DNA from: Lachnospiraceae bacterium
GTDB lineage: Bacteria; Bacillota; Clostridia; Lachnospirales; Lachnospiraceae
Reading direction: 5' to 3'
DNA: 33,655 bases
Assembly: GCA_017625815.1 (NCBI GenBank)
Contig: JAGAKD010000204.1
Coordinates: 1-33,655 of the forward strand
Part shown: one piece after another, positions 33,520 through 33,655 of the stretch
Layout: the number at the start of each line of letters is the position of its first letter
Position numbering within the stretch: position 1 is the first letter of the stretch
Position numbers and translations under genes: made by a program
Notes under the pieces: generated by a model
The model's input: only the letters and a program-made list of their open reading frames with translations
Database searches by the model: none
Told to the model about the DNA's origin: nothing

Positions 33520-33655
33520 TTACTTCGAAAGCAACTCAACCAATCTCCTTGCGGCTTCTTTCGTATCTTCTGGTGAACCGAAAGTAGAAAAACGGAAATA
33601 TCCTTCACCACAAGCGCCAAAACCTTCGCCCGGTGTGCCGACTACCTGTATCTCA
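33520..33655 (-). CDS. dapL: LL-diaminopimelate aminotransferase, C-terminal end
   Basis: Only the last 44 residues are in the window. They read [20 protein letters not shown] followed by [19 protein letters not shown], the DapL C-terminal signature (GTPGxGFG..GEGYFR). DapL transaminates tetrahydrodipicolinate directly to LL-diaminopimelate with glutamate (PLP enzyme) for lysine and cell-wall synthesis. Its presence means the direct aminotransferase route is available. The gene continues past the window edge. Confidence 0.85.
   Translation of the reverse strand, partial: EIQVVGTPGEGFGACGEGYFRFSTFGSPEDTKEAARRLVELLSK

Overview
The window is AT-rich and almost every gene lies on the minus strand. 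The mix of genes points to a spore-forming anaerobic Firmicute of the Lachnospiraceae (Clostridia): gpr-spoIIP-lepA order, a FabK-type (FMN) enoyl-ACP reductase, viroplasmin-type RNase H, an LL-diaminopimelate aminotransferase end, a LUD-domain protein and a small Cys-rich protein typical of that family. The genus is not fixed by what I can see. I found no tRNA, rRNA, CRISPR array, insertion sequence or phage gene.

Layout by position (transcription runs right to left unless stated). 1-3952: start of lepA, spoIIP, gpr, a divergent shikimate kinase homologue, a small Cys-rich protein and a HAD phosphatase. 4061-11427: a fatty-acid synthesis operon read accD-accA-fabH-fabK-fabD-fabG-fabF-fabZ, with a good promoter at its head and a terminator at its tail; acpP, accB and accC are absent. 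11531-12586: a small three-helix membrane protein on the plus strand convergent with rnhA, whose only visible terminator lies beyond the opposing gene. 12540-18488: prfC, an 840-residue tubulin/FtsZ-superfamily protein, a sodium symporter of the NSS family and a 72-residue protein with a Nif11/NHLP-leader-like look, packed as one operon. 18612-19373 (+): TauE/SafE permease, facing the next operon across a long hairpin. 19467-25546: hypothetical membrane protein, LUD protein, methyltransferase, membrane EAL phosphodiesterase, RfbD-like reductase and a dicarboxylate/glutamate symporter, closely spaced. 25592-32565: a two-component system, a secreted PepSY-like protein, two DUF3592-like membrane proteins and a DUF885 lipoprotein peptidase. 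32727-33655: nadE and the end of dapL.

The most interesting signals are regulatory. (1) Three near-identical TTTAC-N6-ATTAC direct repeats precede the response regulator, the secreted protein and the DUF885 lipoprotein; in the latter two the distance to the start codon is identical, so this looks like a complete local regulon. (2) gpr has a sigma-G/F-like promoter whose predicted start falls inside a terminator hairpin that also holds the gpr ribosome binding site, a possible switch that makes only the sporulation transcript translatable. (3) The tubulin-superfamily gene sits in an operon with release factor 3 and a sodium symporter, a setting I cannot match to a described system.
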